Source: Nonlabens arenilitoris
GTDB taxonomy: Bacteria; Bacteroidota; Bacteroidia; Flavobacteriales; Flavobacteriaceae
DNA length: 64,000 bases
Direction: 5' to 3'
Assembly (NCBI RefSeq): GCF_002954765.1
Contig: NZ_MTPW01000001.1
Location: 1,997,501 to 2,061,500, forward strand
The notes under the pieces were generated by a model that saw only the letters and a list, made by a program, of their open reading frames with translations, did not search any database and was not told where the DNA came from. The position numbers were made by a program, and so were the translations under genes. This document shows positions 37,433-46,206 of this stretch, in pieces (the stretch's first letter is position 1; each line of letters begins with the position of its first letter).

Positions 37433-39214
37433 ATGGCATCTACTACAGGTAATGCATTTAACTTCAAATTGTTTAAGAGATTGATCTCTTACACAAAACC
37501 CTACAGAGCTACTTATTACTTTGTTGCAATTTCTGCAATATTGCTGTCTGGTCTTGCTATTGCAATGCCGTATTTAATCAAAGTATTAATTGATGACTAT
37601 ATCATCCCTCAAGAATTAAGTGGTATTTACATAGTAATTTGTGTAATGGTCGCTGCATTGTTGTTAGAGGTGCTGTTACAATTCTCTTTCATATTTTATG
37701 CAAACTGGCTGGGGCAACAAGTTATTAGAGATTTAAGATTAAAGCTATTCAGTCATATGCTTAGTTTTAAGATGAAGTATTTTGATAAAAGTGCTGTAGG
37801 TAAATTAGTAACTAGAGCAGTTAGTGACATAGAGACTATAGCAAGTATTTTTTCACAAGGTTTATTTGTAATCATTTCAGACCTATTAAAAATGCTAGTA
37901 GTACTTGGTTTTATGGCTATTTCTAGTTGGCAGTTGACTTTAGTCTCTTTAATAGTAATGCCATTTATTTTATATGCCACTCGTGTTTTTCAAAAAGCTA
38001 TGAAAAAAGCCTTTGAAGATGTGCGCAACCAAGTAAGTAACTTAAACTCTTTTGTGCAAGAACGGGTGACAGGAATGAAGATTGTTCAAATCTTTAATCG
38101 TGAAAAAGTAGAGTATCAACAATTTAAGGAAATCAATAATCGACACCGTAATGCATGGGTAAAGACAGTATGGTATAACTCTATATTTTTTCCGATTGCT
38201 GAAATGGCCTCTAGCATTACCATTGCTTTAATAGTTTTTCTAGGTTTTAAGTTAATGGTTTCTAGTGATACATTAGAAGAAGCTAGTTTACAGATAGGTA
38301 CTATTGTGATGTTTATACAACTCGCTCAAATGCTCTTCAGACCATTGCGTCAGATCGCAGATAAATTTAATACCTTACAAATGGGTATGGTAGCCGCAAA
38401 TAGAGTATTTGGTATATTAGATACTGATTCTACTATTGAAAATACAGGAAATGTAAAGGCGTCACATCTTAAAGGTGAGATTGTTTTTGATGACGTTAAA
38501 TTTAGTTATGTTGATGATGAGTTAGTCCTAAAAGGAATCAGCTTTAAGGTTGATCCTGGTAATACGGTAGCTATTGTAGGTGCCACTGGTGCTGGTAAAT
38601 CAACTATCATTAATCTACTGTCTAGATTTTATGAAATTAATGATGGAGATATTTTAATAGATGGTGTTAATACAAAGGACTATGATTTGTATAGCTTGCG
38701 ATCAGAAATAGCAGTGGTTCTTCAAGATGTTTTCTTATTTGCAGATACTATACTTAATAATATAACGCTCAACGAAGCTAGTATAACTGAGGATGACGTC
38801 ATAAATGCAGCCAAGGAAATAGGTGTCCATAAATTTATTTCATCATTGCCAGGTGGTTACCACTACAATGTTAAAGAACGCGGTGTGATGTTGAGTTCTG
38901 GTCAACGACAATTAATTGCTTTTTTAAGAGCATATGTTTCTAATCCTAGTATTCTTGTACTTGATGAGGCAACTAGCTCTGTAGATGGTTATAGTGAGCA
39001 GTTGATACAAGAAGCTACAGAAAAGATAACAAAAAACCGCACCTCTATCGTGATTGCACACAGACTCGCTACCATTAAAAAAGCTGATAAAATTATTGTA
39101 ATGGATGCAGGTCAAATTGTTGAAATTGGTTCGCATTTTGAGCTTCTTCAAAAAACAGATGGGTATTATAAGAATCTTTACGAGGTGCAGTTTGCACAAG
39201 AAGAGGTCGCATAA
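37433..39214 (+). CDS. MsbA-like ABC exporter (fused membrane and ATPase domains)
   Basis: A 593-residue half-transporter that should work as a homodimer. Six membrane helices (about 20-320) are followed by an ATPase domain: Walker A GATGAGKST (about residue 384), Q-loop VVLQDVFLF, signature LSSGQ, Walker B ILVLDEATSSVD and the H-loop AHRLATI. The substrate could be lipid or peptide and is not determined by sequence. It is the last gene of the truA run. Confidence 0.93.
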   Translation: MASTTGNAFNFKLFKRLISYTKPYRATYYFVAISAILLSGLAIAMPYLIKVLIDDYIIPQELSGIYIVICVMVAALLLEVLLQFSFIFYANWLGQQVIRDLRLKLFSHMLSFKMKYFDKSAVGKLVTRAVSDIETIASIFSQGLFVIISDLLKMLVVLGFMAISSWQLTLVSLIVMPFILYATRVFQKAMKKAFEDVRNQVSNLNSFVQERVTGMKIVQIFNREKVEYQQFKEINNRHRNAWVKTVWYNSIFFPIAEMASSITIALIVFLGFKLMVSSDTLEEASLQIGTIVMFIQLAQMLFRPLRQIADKFNTLQMGMVAANRVFGILDTDSTIENTGNVKASHLKGEIVFDDVKFSYVDDELVLKGISFKVDPGNTVAIVGATGAGKSTIINLLSRFYEINDGDILIDGVNTKDYDLYSLRSEIAVVLQDVFLFADTILNNITLNEASITEDDVINAAKEIGVHKFISSLPGGYHYNVKERGVMLSSGQRQLIAFLRAYVSNPSILVLDEATSSVDGYSEQLIQEATEKITKNRTSIVIAHRLATIKKADKIIVMDAGQIVEIGSHFELLQKTDGYYKNLYEVQFAQEEVA

Positions 39215-39232
39215 TTTTAAATAGCTTGTTGT

Positions 39233-39258
39233 TAGTTCGCTTTCGCGAAAGCGAACTA
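39233..39258. repeat. 26-bp palindrome containing CGCTTTCGCGAAAGCG, copy 7
   Basis: Core at 39238-39253 extended by TAGTT / AACTA to a 26-bp perfect dyad between the convergent ABC exporter and DUF3667 genes. No other terminator is visible here, so this copy could double as a bidirectional one, though it lacks T tracts. Confidence 0.95.
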
Positions 39259-39266
39259 TTAAACAG

Positions 39267-40091
39267 CTATACCGGATTTATATATTTTTTATAAATAATA
39301 ACACCTATAATGGTAAAAATCATGCCAGCCATAAAGGTGATTATAGCAAGAACTACTGAAACGATGATTGCGATAAGTGCTTTGAGAATAGCTTCTTGCC
39401 AGTTCAAATACATACATTTTTTATAGCAATACGTATTGTAAGCAAATAGCATAGGATAGGCCAGCATAGACCAGATCATCAATATATCAACGTCAATAAA
39501 ACTTAATAATATAGAGATAGGTGTCGTAAAAATCACAAAATGGCTATAGGTGTACATATGAAAGACCAGATGCTCTGTAAAATTATATTGCCTATTGCGC
39601 CAGAAGGTAATGCGACCTATTAAGGCCAGAATAGGTAAAGTCATAAATACGATCAGACCTTGATACTTTGTAATAAAATCAAAGACATGTCCATTTATTT
39701 TATTAGTCTCGGCAATTTTTTCTTCTGTATAGCCTAAGGATCTATAGAATTCATCATTGTTAGCTAATCCAGCGGTAATATCTATATCAAATGTTTTAAC
39801 AACATACATGTAGATACCACTCATAAAAATAGCTATAAATACATAGCGTATTGCATCCACATAATTCATACGAGCGCCTTTTATGTAGCCATTAATAACC
39901 TGATGTGGTTTAGTAAAAAGGTCTATAAAATTACGACCAAATTTAGTGTCTATTCCCAGATACATGTCTGCAAAATCTACACCTACATTGCGCATTGTTA
40001 TACGTTTTTCAATCCATTTTGCACCGCAATCTGCGCAATATGATTTACCAGCATATACAAGACTGCCACAGTTTTTACAGTTGCGTTCCAT
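39267..40091 (-). CDS. DUF3667 family membrane protein with zinc ribbon (second of pair)
   Basis: A 274-residue protein starting with a zinc-ribbon of two CxxC knuckles (CKNCG and CADCG, residues 5-23), then a conserved amphipathic segment (KPHQVINGYIKGARMNYVDAIRYVFI) and four to five membrane helices. DUF3667 proteins have no known function. Its start overlaps the preceding paralogue by 17 bases, indicating an operon and an old tandem duplication. Confidence 0.88.
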   Translation of the reverse strand: MERNCKNCGSLVYAGKSYCADCGAKWIEKRITMRNVGVDFADMYLGIDTKFGRNFIDLFTKPHQVINGYIKGARMNYVDAIRYVFIAIFMSGIYMYVVKTFDIDITAGLANNDEFYRSLGYTEEKIAETNKINGHVFDFITKYQGLIVFMTLPILALIGRITFWRNRQYNFTEHLVFHMYTYSHFVIFTTPISILLSFIDVDILMIWSMLAYPMLFAYNTYCYKKCMYLNWQEAILKALIAIIVSVVLAIITFMAGMIFTIIGVIIYKKYINPV

Positions 40092-40875
40092 TTAAGTTGA
40101 TATTAATTCCTTCTAATAAATCAGGATAAAAAATCACTATTCCTGCGATAACTATTATCCCAATAATTAAGGTGATCACCGATTGTACAATAAAATATAA
40201 AAAGGTCATTAAAATAGTTTTCCAAACCGTTTTCCAAAATGATAATTTAAATATCCTTTTATAGTACCATCCTATCAATATAAAAGAGAAAACGGATAGA
40301 ATTGAAGACATTTGAAAATAATTCATAGATGTCATAATTATAACGGGTGTCAATAAGACCGTTACTAGATTTATTAACCCAAATACATAACCAAATAATA
40401 CAAGGTGTTCAACAAAATTATAAGATCTTTTATAAAAGGTTACCCAGCCGGTTAGTGCATAAAAAGGTATAAATATAGAGGTTAAGAGTCCCATATAATC
40501 ATAGAGGTAGGACAGGTATTCTTGTGCATTTTTCTCATTTGAAGATATGTTGTCAAAGCCTAATAATTCTGGGTAGAAATTTTTAAGTACAAATATGTGT
40601 ATTCCAAATAGTGTTAGACTAATAAAGAAGAAGTTAATCACATTTACGTACTTTTTACGTTGTCCTGTGATATAACCGTTAATAACATCTTCAGGATATT
40701 TAAATAGAGTTATGCAGGTTTTAATGAATACATTCTCTGTACCTAAATAACGCTCAGTAAACTCAGTAGTTATTTTACGAGGTGTAAGTCTGTAGTCCAA
40801 CCATTGCGCACCACAATGTGGACAAAAGTTGAATTTATTTGAGTATCTAGTTGTGCAGTTTTTACATGTTTTCAC
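40075..40875 (-). CDS. DUF3667 family membrane protein with zinc ribbon (first of pair)
   Basis: A 266-residue paralogue of the next gene. The zinc-ribbon is CKNCTTRYSNKFNFCPHCG; KYPEDVINGYITGQRKKYVNVINFF matches the same amphipathic element of the paralogue. Several membrane helices follow. It overlaps cdaA by 4 bases, so it is translated as part of the cdaA transcript. Any link to c-di-AMP is only positional. Confidence 0.88.
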   Translation of the reverse strand: MKTCKNCTTRYSNKFNFCPHCGAQWLDYRLTPRKITTEFTERYLGTENVFIKTCITLFKYPEDVINGYITGQRKKYVNVINFFFISLTLFGIHIFVLKNFYPELLGFDNISSNEKNAQEYLSYLYDYMGLLTSIFIPFYALTGWVTFYKRSYNFVEHLVLFGYVFGLINLVTVLLTPVIIMTSMNYFQMSSILSVFSFILIGWYYKRIFKLSFWKTVWKTILMTFLYFIVQSVITLIIGIIVIAGIVIFYPDLLEGININLNGTQL

Positions 40876-41648
40876 TCAAGATGCTTTTTAATTCTTACAG
40901 ATAGGTCTTCTAAATTTTCAAATGTTTCAAATTCTGCATTATTAATTAAAGAAATTTGACCGGTTTCTTCACTTACTGCAATAGCGATAGCGTTACTTCT
41001 TTCAGTAACACCTACCGCAGCTCTATGGCGCAAGCCAAAACGTTGCGGAATACTCCTATTATCTGATACTGGTAAGATAACTCGAGTGGCGGTAATGCGA
41101 TTTCCTTCAATAATCATAGCACCATCGTGCAATGGTGAGTTTTTAAAGAAAATACTTTTAATAATAGATTTATTAACGATTATATCTTGTTCATCACCAG
41201 TGTTTTTTACAAAATCTAATGATCCATCTCTTTTAATTACTATTAATGCGCCTGTAAAAGTTTTAGACATTTCGTCACAAGCTTTAACTATTTGATCTAC
41301 TGCAGTATGGTCTGTGTCTGCGTCATCTTTAAAAAAATGTAGCTGTTTTAAAAAACCCTTACGAGATGTGAAATTTGTTGAGCCCAGCATCAATAAGAAT
41401 TTTCTAATTTCTTGTTGAAAAACAACAATTAATGCAAAAACGCCAGCGCCAGTAAAAGCTCCTAAAGCACGACTAAGTAACTCCATTTTAAGGGTCTCTG
41501 TAATACTATAAATAATGTAGATGATTACAATACCTATAAAAATATTTATCGCAGGTGTACCTTTCACCAGTCTATATAAATAAAAAGTCAGCGCTGCCAC
41601 TAACAAAATATCTATAACGTCGAGAATTCTTAAATCTGGTAATTCCAA
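40872..41648 (-). CDS. cdaA: Diadenylate cyclase CdaA
   Basis: CdaA makes c-di-AMP from two ATP. The 258-residue protein has three N-terminal membrane helices (about 10-75) and a DAC domain with the catalytic SPLHDGAMII and LRHRAAVGVTE motifs, all intact. Flavobacteria usually have a single such enzyme. The folP gene lies 27 bases upstream on the same strand and two DUF3667 genes follow with overlaps. Confidence 0.95.
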   Translation of the reverse strand: MELPDLRILDVIDILLVAALTFYLYRLVKGTPAINIFIGIVIIYIIYSITETLKMELLSRALGAFTGAGVFALIVVFQQEIRKFLLMLGSTNFTSRKGFLKQLHFFKDDADTDHTAVDQIVKACDEMSKTFTGALIVIKRDGSLDFVKNTGDEQDIIVNKSIIKSIFFKNSPLHDGAMIIEGNRITATRVILPVSDNRSIPQRFGLRHRAAVGVTERSNAIAIAVSEETGQISLINNAEFETFENLEDLSVRIKKHLE

Positions 41649-41675
41649 TGGGATCGGTTTTTGTAAAAATAGAAT

Positions 41676-42506
41676 TTAATTTGCTTCTATCATATGATAA
41701 AGCTTTATCACTTCCATAGCTTCATTTACGTCATGTACCCTTAGAATAGAAGCGCCTTGCTGTAGACATATCATATGTAGGGCACTGGTGCCATTTAATG
41801 CTTGTGTTGCCTTAATGTCTAGTGTTTTGTAAATCATCGATTTACGAGAAATTCCTGATAGAATAGGGACATTATGAAGCTTTACTAGACCTTGGTTTTG
41901 AAGTAAGTGATAATTTTGATTCACTGTTTTAGCAAATCCATATCCTGGATCAATTATAATATCATCAATTCCAGCTGCTCTTGCTGTAGCAATACGTTCG
42001 GAAAAATAAAAATTAATATCTTTTATAAGATTGTTATATTTATTTAATGATCTCATTGTTTGTGGTGTACCACGCATGTGCATCATTATATATGGTACTC
42101 GATGTTGAGCTACCGTTTCAATCATCTTTTCATCAATCATTCCAGCACTTATATCATTTACTATATTGACACCATGCTGTATTGCTTGATCTACCACTCG
42201 TGAGCGGAAGCTGTCTATACTAAGATTAAGATCTTTAAATTCCTTGATTAATATATCAATCATAGGAATTACGCGATTCAATTCTTCATCAACAGTGATA
42301 TCCATTCCGTCTGGTCTGGAACTATAACCACCTATATCTATAAATGTAGCACCATCAGCTAACATTTTATTGACCTGTTGTAATAAATCAATATCAGATT
42401 TTAATTTTCCGCCATCATAGAAAGAATCAGGTGTGACATTAACTATACCCATCACATGTGGAGTGGATAGGTCTATTAAATGACCGTTACAATTGATGGT
42501 ATGCAT
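41676..42506 (-). CDS. folP: Dihydropteroate synthase
   Basis: FolP condenses pterin pyrophosphate with p-aminobenzoate in folate synthesis and is the sulfonamide target. The 276-residue TIM barrel shows MGIVNVTPDSFYDGGK, DGATFIDIGGYSSRPDG, NDISAG, MMHMRG, DPGYGFAKTVNQNY and GISRKSM. It is followed by cdaA in the same direction, an arrangement I recall as common in Bacteroidota. The divergent DUF1599 gene starts 56 bases away. Confidence 0.95.
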   Translation of the reverse strand: MHTINCNGHLIDLSTPHVMGIVNVTPDSFYDGGKLKSDIDLLQQVNKMLADGATFIDIGGYSSRPDGMDITVDEELNRVIPMIDILIKEFKDLNLSIDSFRSRVVDQAIQHGVNIVNDISAGMIDEKMIETVAQHRVPYIMMHMRGTPQTMRSLNKYNNLIKDINFYFSERIATARAAGIDDIIIDPGYGFAKTVNQNYHLLQNQGLVKLHNVPILSGISRKSMIYKTLDIKATQALNGTSALHMICLQQGASILRVHDVNEAMEVIKLYHMIEAN

Positions 42507-42562
42507 TAAATTATGGTTATTTGAAATTTAAAGCCGAAATTTACACAAAATTTTATCCGTTT

Positions 42563-43102
42563 ATGTCCCAGACCAGCCAGCAATACGATGCCGTAATCAC
42601 AACTTGCAGAGATCTATTCTCAAAGAAAATGAAAGATTATGGAAGTGCCTGGCGCATTTTAAGGTTACCATCACTAACAGATCAGATATTTATTAAAGCA
42701 CAACGCATTAGAGGATTACAAACACTTGCAGAGTCTAAGGTAGATGAAGGTCAGGAAAGTGAATTTATAGGTATCATTAATTACTCTATTATGGCGCTAG
42801 TTCAACTAGAAAAAGGTGTCGTTGAACAACCGGACTTAACACTAGAGCAATCGCTAGAATTATACGATTATCATGTAGGAATAACTAAGCAGTTGATGAT
42901 GGATAAAAATCACGATTATGGTGAAGCATGGCGTGATATGAGAGTGAGCTCGCTTACTGATTTAATTCTTCAAAAACTCTTGAGAGTAAAGCAAATTGAG
43001 GATAATGAAGGTAAAACTATCGTGTCTGAAGGTCTAGATGCAAATTACCAAGACATGATTAATTATGCCGTATTTGCTATGATTCACTTAGGAGCAAAAT
43101 AA
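42563..43102 (+). CDS. DUF1599 domain protein with internal duplication
   Basis: A 179-residue protein built from two similar halves: KMKDYGSAWRILRLPSLTDQ (about 25-44) and KNHDYGEAWRDMRVSSLTDL (about 115-134), each followed by a helix ending in an R[IV]xxL/I motif. I start at MSQTSQQYDA (42563) since the 14 residues ahead look unrelated to the family. Function unknown; it faces folP. Confidence 0.85.
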   Translation: MSQTSQQYDAVITTCRDLFSKKMKDYGSAWRILRLPSLTDQIFIKAQRIRGLQTLAESKVDEGQESEFIGIINYSIMALVQLEKGVVEQPDLTLEQSLELYDYHVGITKQLMMDKNHDYGEAWRDMRVSSLTDLILQKLLRVKQIEDNEGKTIVSEGLDANYQDMINYAVFAMIHLGAK

Positions 43103-43180
43103 TCTCAAGACTTAATTATAAACCCTTCATCAATAGATAAGTACTAGCGGTAAATTAAAATCTTGCTAGTGTATTTTAAA

Positions 43181-43735
43181 TTATTTCCATTTAATACCGC
43201 AGCCCATACTAGGCTTTTGGATCATAGGAACTTTTTTATTGCCCATTATAGCATCCATTGCCTCACGTAAAGAGCGTCCTGTTAAAGGTATACCATTGCC
43301 TGGTCTAGAATCGTCTAATTGACCACGGTAGACCAGATAATCTTCACTATCAAATAGGTAAAAATCTGGTGTGCACGCCGCAGCATAAGCTTTGGCAATC
43401 TCTTGACTTTCATCAAATAAATATGGAAATGTGTAGTCGTTATCCATGGCTGTCTTATACATTAAGTCAGGTGAGTCTTGTGGATACTTTACAATATCAT
43501 TGCTAGAAATGGCTACAAAGCCAAATCCCAATATTCTATAGTCATTTGCCATTCTCACAATTTCTTCATTTACATGAATAACAAATGGGCAGTGATTGCA
43601 TATAAACATTACCACAGTGCCTTTTTTACCTTTCACGTCATTAAATGACAGCGTATCACCACTAATGGTGTCTAATAAGTGAAACTGTGGCGCTTTAGTA
43701 TTTAAGGGCAGCATTGTAGAAGGTGTGAGTGCCAT
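43181..43735 (-). CDS. Thioredoxin-like redox protein
   Basis: A 184-residue peroxiredoxin/thioredoxin-fold protein with the active site CNHCPFV at about residues 46-52 and a second conserved block AAACTPDFYLFD (about 116-127). The C-terminal MIQKPSMGCGIKWK is typical for this subgroup. It has no signal peptide, so it should be cytoplasmic. Its exact substrate is unknown. It stands alone. Confidence 0.9.
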   Translation of the reverse strand: MALTPSTMLPLNTKAPQFHLLDTISGDTLSFNDVKGKKGTVVMFICNHCPFVIHVNEEIVRMANDYRILGFGFVAISSNDIVKYPQDSPDLMYKTAMDNDYTFPYLFDESQEIAKAYAAACTPDFYLFDSEDYLVYRGQLDDSRPGNGIPLTGRSLREAMDAIMGNKKVPMIQKPSMGCGIKWK

Positions 43736-43776
43736 TTAATTTTTTATAATTAGTAGTAAAAAGTTCAATTTCGTTA

Positions 43777-43792
43777 CGCTTTCGCGGGAGCG
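43777..43792. repeat. CGCTTTCGCGGGAGCG, degenerate copy 8
   Basis: Two-mismatch variant of the palindrome in the divergent intergenic space between 43735 and 43882. Confidence 0.75.
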
Positions 43793-43881
43793 ATTCTCAA
43801 CTTCATATGTAAAATTCAATACTTAAAGTTTTTTAAACCTGTAAGGAATGGTCTAATTTTTTTTAAATTTAAAATAAAAAG

Positions 43882-44181
43882 ATGAAAAAAGGATATGACA
43901 CAGTAACGGAAGCCATTGAAGATTTACAATCTAAGGGATACACCATCGATTTTGATCTAGTAGAGGATGGAGTCCATTCCAAGCATTTGAAGAAAGAATG
44001 GAAAGCAGGAGAAATAGAGGTGAAAGAATTCTACAGATTTGAAGGAATGACTAATCCTGGTGATAACATGATCTTATATGCACTTGAGTGTGCAGATGGT
44101 GAAAAAGGTATATTGCTAGACGCTTATGGAGCAGATGTAGCTATATCTCGTGAAATGATTGAAAAGCTAAGAATGCATTAA
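43882..44181 (+). CDS. Small protein of unknown function
   Basis: A 99-residue acidic protein (MKKGYDTVTEAIEDLQSKGY... EKGILLDAYGADVAIS). In Bacteroidota such proteins are often carried under the name phosphoribosylpyrophosphate synthetase, but it is far too short and lacks the PRPP motif, so I do not accept that name. Its last base overlaps the first base of the csaA-like gene, so they should be cotranslated. Confidence 0.8.
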   Translation: MKKGYDTVTEAIEDLQSKGYTIDFDLVEDGVHSKHLKKEWKAGEIEVKEFYRFEGMTNPGDNMILYALECADGEKGILLDAYGADVAISREMIEKLRMH

Positions 44182-44513
44182 TGGAGATCTCTTGGAGTGA
44201 TTTTGAAAAGATAGATATGCGAGTAGGTACCGTGCTTACCGCCAGTGATTTTCCAGAGGCAAAAAATGCTGCATATCAATTACAGATCGACTTTGGTCCT
44301 ATGGGAACTAGAAAAACTAGTGCGCAAATAACTAAGCGTTATGATAAAAAAGAATTGATAGGAAAACAGGTTATTGCCATTATCAATTTTCCAAAAAAAC
44401 AAATAGCAAATTTCATGAGTGAATGCCTTGTGTTAGGAGTAGTAGGAGATAATAAAGACGTGATACTTTTACAGCCTAGTGATACTGCTTGCAATGGTGA
44501 TAGAGTAGGTTAG
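44181..44513 (+). CDS. csaA: CsaA/YgjH-type tRNA-binding protein
   Basis: A 110-residue stand-alone tRNA-binding OB-fold protein. Family strings are FEKIDMRVGTVL, GTRKTSAQITKRYDKKELIG and QVIAIINFPKKQIANFMSECLVLG. Family members bind tRNA and may have chaperone-like roles. It overlaps the small upstream gene by one base and is followed by a strong terminator. Confidence 0.93.
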   Translation: MEISWSDFEKIDMRVGTVLTASDFPEAKNAAYQLQIDFGPMGTRKTSAQITKRYDKKELIGKQVIAIINFPKKQIANFMSECLVLGVVGDNKDVILLQPSDTACNGDRVG

Positions 44514-44549
44514 CTAGCCCTACCAGATGGAAAGGAATAGTTCAAAATA

Positions 44550-44580
44550 AAAGCAGCTCTTAATTAAGAGCTGCTTTTTT
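44550..44580. terminator. Bidirectional terminator between csaA and HtrA gene
   Basis: Perfect 28-bp palindrome (AAAGCAGCTCTTAA and its complement) with a T tract on the plus strand, between convergent genes. Confidence 0.92.
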
Positions 44581-44591
44581 ATTTTAAGAGA

Positions 44592-46001
44592 TTAATTCAC
44601 CGTATAACGGAAACGTTCAATTTCACCTCTAGAGTTTTTCATTTGTATTAATAAGGTCTCGTTAGGCACTACATCTCGTAAGACAGCTTGTATATCATCG
44701 ATATCAGCGACATCTGTATCATTTACTTTTGTAACAATATAGTCGCTAAGGTTATAACGAGATAATTTCCCTATTGTTTTTGTGATTTTCACACCTTCTT
44801 TAACGTTAAAAACTTTCTTTTCCTCACTTGTAAGATTACGTAATTCCATTTCTATTTGAGGAATCGTGACCGTATTATTTCTTGAAATTGTTATAGGTAT
44901 ATTGATGAGGTTATTTTTTCTAATGACTTCAGCATTCACAATATCGCCTGGGTTTTTAGTTTTGATATACCCAGATAATTCAGAGAATTTACTGATTTTA
45001 ACTCCATCTAACGATGTTATAACATCACCTTTTCTAAGATCGCTTTTAGCAGCACCACTATCTTCTACGATTTCTGCTACATAGATTCCTTCAGTGGAGT
45101 TAAGGCCAAATTCCTTAGAGTTTGTCCCATTTAAATCAGTTCCTCTTATGCCCAACATACCTTTCTGTACAAAACCAAACTCCATAAAATCCTCTATGAT
45201 TTTACGAGCATTATTAGACGGCACTGCAAATGAGTAACCTATATAAGAACCTGTTTGAGATTTAATTGCTGTGTTGATACCTATTAATTCACCGCGCGTG
45301 TTTACTAACGCACCACCAGAATTACCTGGGTTTACAGCAGCATCAGTTTGTATAAAGGATTGAATGTTCTGATCTCTTGATTCGAGATCACGACCTTTAG
45401 CACTTATTATCCCAGCAGTTACTGTGCTAGTTAAATTAAATGGGTTACCTACAGCTAGGACCCATTCACCGATTTTTGCATTGTTTGAATCGCCAAAAGG
45501 AACAAACGGTAAATCTTCATCTGTTTCAATCTTTATCAATGCAATATCACTTTCTTCATCGGCACCTATAAGCTCAGCTTTATAGGATTGATTATTATTT
45601 AAAGTCACCTGTAAGTGATTAGAATTTTTAATCACATGATTATTAGTGATAATATAACCATCTGGTGTAATGATTACACCGCTACCAGTACCTATAGCTT
45701 CACGATATGGAGTGCGTCCTGCCCATACATCAGCCATGGACATAGGTGCTCTCGCTACAGTTTTGTTAATAACGTGAACTACTGAATGTACTGTTTTTTC
45801 TGCTGCTTCAGTAAAATCTACACCAGCAATAGAAGTGTTGCCAGTATAAGAAACAGGAGTTACTGGTAATGGACTTTCCACCACAGCCGGTTGGGTGATG
45901 ATATGGTTGCTAGAGTCTTCATTCTGTACCAGCTGGTAACCGCCTAATGCGACTATTCCACCTAGAATAGCCATTCCTAGAGATTTGATAATTGTTTTCA
46001 T
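44592..46001 (-). CDS. HtrA/DegP-like serine protease
   Basis: A 469-residue periplasmic S1C protease. An N-terminal anchor or signal (about 6-24) leads to a trypsin-like domain with the triad His122 (ITNNHVI), Asp152 (ESDIALI) and Ser228 (NPGNSGGAL). A PDZ domain follows (about 270-365), then a second, weaker PDZ-like segment (about 380-469). It degrades or refolds damaged envelope proteins. The gene is single and converges on csaA. Confidence 0.94.
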   Translation of the reverse strand: MKTIIKSLGMAILGGIVALGGYQLVQNEDSSNHIITQPAVVESPLPVTPVSYTGNTSIAGVDFTEAAEKTVHSVVHVINKTVARAPMSMADVWAGRTPYREAIGTGSGVIITPDGYIITNNHVIKNSNHLQVTLNNNQSYKAELIGADEESDIALIKIETDEDLPFVPFGDSNNAKIGEWVLAVGNPFNLTSTVTAGIISAKGRDLESRDQNIQSFIQTDAAVNPGNSGGALVNTRGELIGINTAIKSQTGSYIGYSFAVPSNNARKIIEDFMEFGFVQKGMLGIRGTDLNGTNSKEFGLNSTEGIYVAEIVEDSGAAKSDLRKGDVITSLDGVKISKFSELSGYIKTKNPGDIVNAEVIRKNNLINIPITISRNNTVTIPQIEMELRNLTSEEKKVFNVKEGVKITKTIGKLSRYNLSDYIVTKVNDTDVADIDDIQAVLRDVVPNETLLIQMKNSRGEIERFRYTVN

Positions 46002-46193
46002 TTGCTTTCTTTTTCTATTATGACTTAATAACTTAAAATTAGTTTAGTGATTGTACAATACATATTAGTTTAACCTTATTTAACAGTTGTGAATAAGCTT
46101 TTTAACAAATCGTTTTTTTAAATAAATCATATACTTAGATACCTATATAATTAAGAAATTGCAGTCATAAGAGCTAGAAAAAAGTTTTCGCTT

Positions 46194-46201
46194 TACCTTT
46201 G
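46194..46201 (+). promoter_or_regulatory. Putative -7 box of dapF
   Basis: TACCTTTG ends five bases before the dapF ATG, predicting a leaderless transcript. Confidence 0.5.
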
Positions 46202-46206
46202 CAGTT

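Noticed and set aside
43142..43170. ACTAGC / GCTAGT inverted repeat between DUF1599 and the thioredoxin-like gene
   Set aside because: Six-bp stem with a 17-base loop and no T tract; too weak to call a terminator or element.
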